This document shows positions 25,001 through 31,000 of a stretch of 64,000 bases of DNA, in pieces. The stretch covers positions 434,001 to 498,000 of the forward strand of contig QNQO01000606.1 in assembly GCA_003290165.1 (NCBI GenBank), given 5' to 3'. The notes under the pieces were generated by a model. The model was not told where the DNA came from. It saw only the letters and a program-made list of their open reading frames with translations, and made no database searches. The translations under genes and the position numbers were made by a program. Position 1 is the stretch's first letter. The number at the start of each line of letters is the position of its first letter. Origin of the DNA: Berberis thunbergii. Its lineage: Eukaryota; Streptophyta; Magnoliopsida; Ranunculales; Berberidaceae.

Positions 25001-28000
25001 TGGATAAAAAAAGCGACTAGAATCATAACTTTCAACAGATTTTTAGGGATATTGAGAAGTCTAAAATTTGGGTCAAAGAGATTTACATGAATCCATAGGT
25101 GACAAGATAAAGTTGGCTGACCGTAATCAAAATATCAAAAGTTCTAAGAAGTATTCTGCTAGAAAGTTGGTACTGCTTCAGGATCATCTAGGAGAACGAC
25201 TAAAGGTATTCAATCTTCTCTAGAAGAGATATTAAAACTATCCTTTTTTTCTTATTTTTCAAAAGATTATATCAAATCTTCTTAAAACTTGGTTAAAACT
25301 ATCCGAAAATTGGTATGTAAAAATGAGAGCAGTTGGGTGGAATGGAGAGTAAACTTTTAATCCTTTTTAAATTTGATGTAATTGGGTATTTTGGTTATTA
25401 GTTAAAAATGTTAGTAGGTGGGTTGGACTTGCTAAGGCCCATATAAGAGTTAAGGCACTAGCCATATTAGGGTCAGGTTAGATTGATGTTAGATAAGCCA
25501 TTAGGCTCTATAAATAAGGGATGAAGCTATGATTATAGGGTGGTTGATGAATATAAAAAAATTGAAGTTTTATTTATCTTTTCTTTTGTAGATTTAATTT
25601 TCTAGTTTTAGGTTAGAATACATAATCTGGTATCAAAGCCAAAGCAGCTCCAAACTGTATGTCGTCACAAACCAAGATCACAAAGTAAAAGAGACTTGGA
25701 AGATGACTGAAGAAGAAAGATCTAGAGCAGTGGAAGTCATGGAAGGATGGAGAACTGTGAGGGAAACCATGGAACTGAATGGTCAAGACAAAGAGAATAG
25801 TGGCAGATCAGTATAGCAGAGATGGAACAAATGTTCAACCGCGAAAGAGAACAGGATAAGTGCCATATGGATGAAGAGCTGGCACAACAACAAACAAGGA
25901 TGCAACAATGGCTTCAGAAGGAGGTTGCGTGGGTTGTACAAGCGGAGATGAAGAAGAATCAACAACCCATGATTCCGCGGGCAGGTGCTGCCACCCATGT
26001 GGTCGCCAAGCAGCAGCAACCAGCACTCGACGGCATTGTGGGGCCAATCGCCACCGACGTTAGCATCGTCAGGACCCCCAACCAGTCGAACGCCCTTGTC
26101 GCTCCACCTCAGCTACCGTCTCGCCTCCACTTTACTTGTCTTTTTGGGTGGGTTCCTTTCGCAACCACACTTGTTTCAAGCACCCCCATCCCCACGGCCT
26201 CGTCCCGAAACCCGTAACTCTTAATCTCTATGACATCTCAATACCTACCCGTCATAACCAAGCTTTGAGGCAAGCCATTTTCGATCCCACTTCGAGTAGT
26301 TGGTTGAATCTAAGTTTTCAACCGCATTACCAACTTCCCCATCAACCCACATTACCTTCAACTCGTCATATCCCTCCACAATTCCACCCTATTAATTCTC
26401 AGGAAAATGATATACATTGGGTAAAAGATGAGCAGAGAGGCCCACATCCACCATAGTGCATATGCAGGGTAAAGGACCAATCCAAGCACCTTGCGGGCGA
26501 GGTAAATGTGCTAAGAGGGGCGAAAATCAACCTTTTCGTCCTTCTCCTTTAGGCAATCAGGCTTTGAGGGTGTTTCCTTTGAGGATAATGACCAGCTTGC
26601 AAGATTATTTGCTGTTATTGACCGACGGTATGACACTAGTTTGAAGTTTGATGTCCCTGTGTATGATGGTGCTAAACTGAACAATGCTTTTGTGGATTGG
26701 TCACGATAGATAGATCGTACTCTAGAATTTAAGAACACACAGGGGACCGAAAACAATCAAGTTAGTAGCCACAAAGCTAAAAAGAACGGGAAACCATTGG
26801 TGGCAAAAGGATTATGCACGACGTAACACTATGCTTTTACCTCTTGTGATGACATGGGATGATTTATGTGACTTGATGCACTCGGCCTTTGTACCATTTG
26901 GACTATAAACATGACCTCTTTGGCCGATTGATGGCAGATGATCAGAGTGGGCGCTCAATTAATGAATATCGACATAATCAGACTTTGAACATCCGAGGAA
27001 ACCTCAAGAATCGGAACTCCAACAGCTTATTGCTTTTACCATGGTTTGGACACACGAATTAATTTATATTGACTTCGAAGGAATTTAATATTTTTTGTTT
27101 GCAGAAAACATCGCTAAGCGAGCGAAAATTAGGCTTCAGCTTCAAGATCAAATGAAGAAGAGAACTTACATGAATCGGTGCGCACTACTACATTTGCACT
27201 ACGACCAGCTTTTAAGGATTCCTTAAATGCTTCGAATGTGGAACCTAGCCATGTTAAACGTAATTGCACTAAAGGAAAGTTTGTCTTCTTCACTTGAGAG
27301 CTGGAAGAGTAGGAAGGCATGGAACATGGTGTACCTTCCCCTAATGGTGAAGGAATTGATCTCCTTGGTTGCTAAAGGCACGATATGCACTCTTGAAGAT
27401 TGTGACAAACGTCTTCAAGCCTGGGAGGTGATGTAATTGGATATTTTGGTTATTAATTAAATATGTTAATACGTGGGTTTGACTTGCTAAGGCCCATACT
27501 TGAGTTCGAGCACTAGCCCTATTAGGGTTAGGTTAGATTGACTGCTTGCCAGTAGGCTCTATACATAAGGCATGAAGCTACGATTGTATGGTGGTTGAAT
27601 GAATATGAAAATTTGAATTGTTTTATTTATCTTTTCTTTCGTAGATTTAGTTCTAGTTTTAGGTTAGAATACATAAAAATTGGGAAAGATAGATTTCTAA
27701 TACTTTGTACAAGTCATTTCTTCAAAGGATTCAAATCCTTCACCTCGATGACTTAGTCTTAATGTGAGTGTTTTTTTTGGGTTATTCTGATTCACAAAAG
27801 TCTCAAGCTCCTTTTCATTTTATCATGGTCGAATACCCAAACTAAAGAAAATGACAAAAAAACTCATTCTTTTTTGGTCATCACTACCAGAATTATGCTA
27901 TGGATCATTAGAAAGGAATATAAAGATGATGAGATGAACAAAGAAACGTGTAAACGAAGAGTCTGAGAGTAAGCATTACAAATCTCCATGTGAAAAGTGA

Positions 28001-31000
28001 GAAGTTGGTATAGGGGATTTGGATCCTTTCTGGCCTGAGAATATGTGACGTTGGGTTGGGGTTGGTGACCAATTAGCTCCTCCTCTAGTTGAAGTACTGG
28101 GATATATTTTTAATTGCTCAAGAGTAAGTGTAAAAAAAACAGTCGGAGCATTGGTTAAGCTAAAAGGCATGAATCATGATGAGAAATCAGAAGCTCCCAA
28201 GTGAGTTGAACATGCTGTCGTTTGCGACATAGTACATACCCTTAATCATTTCAAGTTGTTTGATGGGGGGGGGGGGGGGGGGAGAAGGCTGGTATTATCC
28301 ATTACTTAAAATTTAAATTAATCCAAATTCCCCTGAATCTCAATACAATAACAATAACCAAGAATTAGAAATAGGTTGAAACTTGACACACAATCAGGAT
28401 CATGCGATCCATAGTGACCTACCATGAGCTATAAAGCCAAATGGATTTGAGTGAATCGTCCTTGATTGAAAAGAAGATCAGAGGTGTTGAGAGGTCGTGT
28501 CATGCAGCGGTTTTATGAAATTCCAGCACCAGCAACAGAAAACACATTCTTTGATCTAAATTTCAGGTGTATGGAATTTGTGCATCCTTAGTACTATGGA
28601 AGAAGATGAAGGGGACGACATTCAGGTTTTTTGATTGCAGTAAAGCTAGAGTCCTGACGAGCAACTAGTAGTCTTATCTATGTGCCTGTCTAGTCAACCA
28701 TCCAGAATGTAATTCCAACCCACAGTATTCAAAGTAGATAAATAAATAAAGAGTACTGTTCACATCACAAGTTATGGCTAATGAGCTATCAAGATCCTTC
28801 ACAGAAAAAAAAAATTTCCAAGGGAAAGGCGTTGACAAATATGGAAGAGACAATAACCGCTATATCGAATGATGAATGGAAATAAAATATATTATAAAAA
28901 TAATAACTTCAAATGCCTACACTTGAAATTTTGAATTAGAAAATGAATATCTATTTTGTATACTTCGAAATTTCAATTACAATCATATTCTTTTAAATTG
29001 TTCTTCGATAATTGTTATACAATATTTAAGTTAATAATATTTTTAAGTATATTAAAATTCAATAACAAATTATAATAAATTCTATTCAGTCCTCCATAGA
29101 ATCAAGAAAAACTACCCCAGAGAAATTTTACAAACTAAGTGATCTCATAACCATCTTTCACTAGAGCAACATTAGAGTTAGGGCTATAAAAAAACTCTAA
29201 ATAAACTATTTTGAAACCGAACCTACCAATTTGCTTTGGATTGTTTCGGTTTGTAATATTTTGAAATCGAAGTGATTGGTTCGATTTTCAGTTTTTGGTT
29301 GAAAGAAACCAAAGAAACTGAACATACGTATGTTTATTTTTCATTTTATACGTATCATTAATAGATAATACATCTTTTTTTCAATTCAGTTCGATTTTCA
29401 GTTTTTCGTTAAATTGTATTTCAATTTTATTACACACTCGGTTCGGTTTGAATTTCTGTCAAACTGGTTGATATGGTTTGATTCGCTTCAGCTTTTAAGA
29501 ACAAACCTATTAGAGTAGCAAGAAGGAAGGTCAATTATCTCCCTTGCTAGACGGTAAGACTTTGTGCACCTTGACTAGAGTTTCATAGTGACCTTGATCA
29601 ATGGGTAGGATAGGTGACAGGTGGTGTCTACAACGACAGATTCTGGAAGACCATTTTCCTCTAAGGATGCCAAGATTAATCAAATAAGTTGAGTTCATGT
29701 CCCCATTTGACAGATTGAGCTAGGCACCTTTTGACCATTTTCCTCAGGGATCCTCTTCCTTGTAGAAAGTATCTCGCTGCAGGTTCATAGGCTAATCCTT
29801 TATACGTATACTCCTCATCCCTAGTACTAGGATATGATATTGCACGAGATGAAGGATCTAGTCACCTCCTATCTTCAGATAAGGCTCACTTTGATTGCGT
29901 AGACTTTCTCCTTGGCACATTTCTCAGAATAGAAACGAGGGTTTCGCTCTTTATAGGAGTTGACCAAATAATGAGGTCCAGACATCCTCCCCTAATCTTC
30001 TTCTTCTTTTCCCCCTCTTTTTCTGCCATGGGGCTTTGCACCTGGTTGTACTCGGCTAAACTCTTCATTGTGGCATTCCAAAACACACACCTCTTTCGAC
30101 CACTAACGATCTCTACAACCACTTCACCAACGTGATTTCGTCCATCAATCACAAAAATGTTGTGCTTAATATCGGCCAGAAGAAGGGGGGAATATGCAAT
30201 CTCTAATCCAGAAATTATTTTTACACGAGTTCCCTAAACAAGATATTTTTTACGGAGCAACGTCCAAAAGCAAACTTTTATGAGTAGTTTTCTTAACCAA
30301 AAAAGTAGTATCTTACTTTATCAATTTATTACACTAAAAAAAGTCTAATATGTGATTCGGACAGTAACTAAGTGTGCAAGAAACTTACAGCAACTCGTTG
30401 TTGATTGAGACCTCCATTTGCGCTCACCAATATAAAGCCTGTAGTTTGGGGAGGTCTTTCTGCAATTGAAAGCTAAAATTAACACAATTGGATTCCAACA
30501 AATTCCAGACACACTTAACAAAAGCATTGGCTGTCATCTAACACATCAGTGATTGTGTATTTTTGAAAAGAAAACTGATTCATCAAACATTTTGCTATAA
30601 AGTCCAAGAATTTTCTTTGTGACAAGTAGTAAAAATCCAAGAGCAGTAACAAACTTACCTTCAGGTATTGGATCAGGCTTATCTGCACAAGGTTTCCAAG
30701 CAGATGCCTTCTTATGCGGCTCTTCCCACGGCTTATAAGAACCTTGCTTAAACTCTTTCTATTGCATAATTACAGTATTAAGTATGAATGGACGGAAAAC
30801 TGTAACATAAAAATTCTTAGCAAATTGATAGAGGATCAAGCTAAACTAGTCAACAAACCTGCGCAAGAGAATTAGAAGCCATATCAAGAAGCTGGCCATA
30901 CAATATTACTGGTGTCTTCTGCTCATTGACATAGTCATTCCCCTCGTCCTTAAGGGATGTCATCTGCTCACTGACATAGCCACTCCCTTCATCCTTCAGG

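Larger units (their letters stand above)
16660..25215 (+). mobile_element. Endogenous pararetrovirus (Caulimoviridae, florendovirus/petuvirus-like), decayed
   Basis: In order on the plus strand: promoter and leader region, tRNA-Met primer-binding site (17218), movement-protein remnant, capsid region with a zinc-knuckle remnant, aspartic protease, reverse transcriptase and RNase H, then a separate downstream ORF whose first part is tandemly duplicated. This order matches caulimovirids with one long polyprotein plus a second ORF of unknown function. There is no integrase and no LTR, which argues against Ty3/gypsy. Many stops and frameshifts break every coding part. It lies in intron 4, antisense to the host gene, and looks ancient and inactive. 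Exact integration borders are unclear; a gag-only LTR element abuts its right side. Confidence 0.82.
25377..27673 (+). mobile_element. Gag-only LTR retrotransposon (2.3 kb)
   Basis: LTRs 25377-25622 and 27432-27673 align throughout (TGTAATTGG, GACTTGCTAAGGCCCATA, TTAGGCTCTATA versus GTAGGCTCTATA, TTAGAATACA). The left LTR is followed by TGGTATCAAAGCC (tRNA-Met primer site) and the right LTR is preceded by the purine tract CTGGGAGGTGA. The interior has a charged coiled-coil start, a Pro-rich stretch, and a decayed gag domain with NHWWQKDYARR and TWDDLCDLMHSAFVPF. No pol genes. No clear TSD was found. It is related to the compound element at 5062-11091 by organisation and gag start. Confidence 0.85.
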
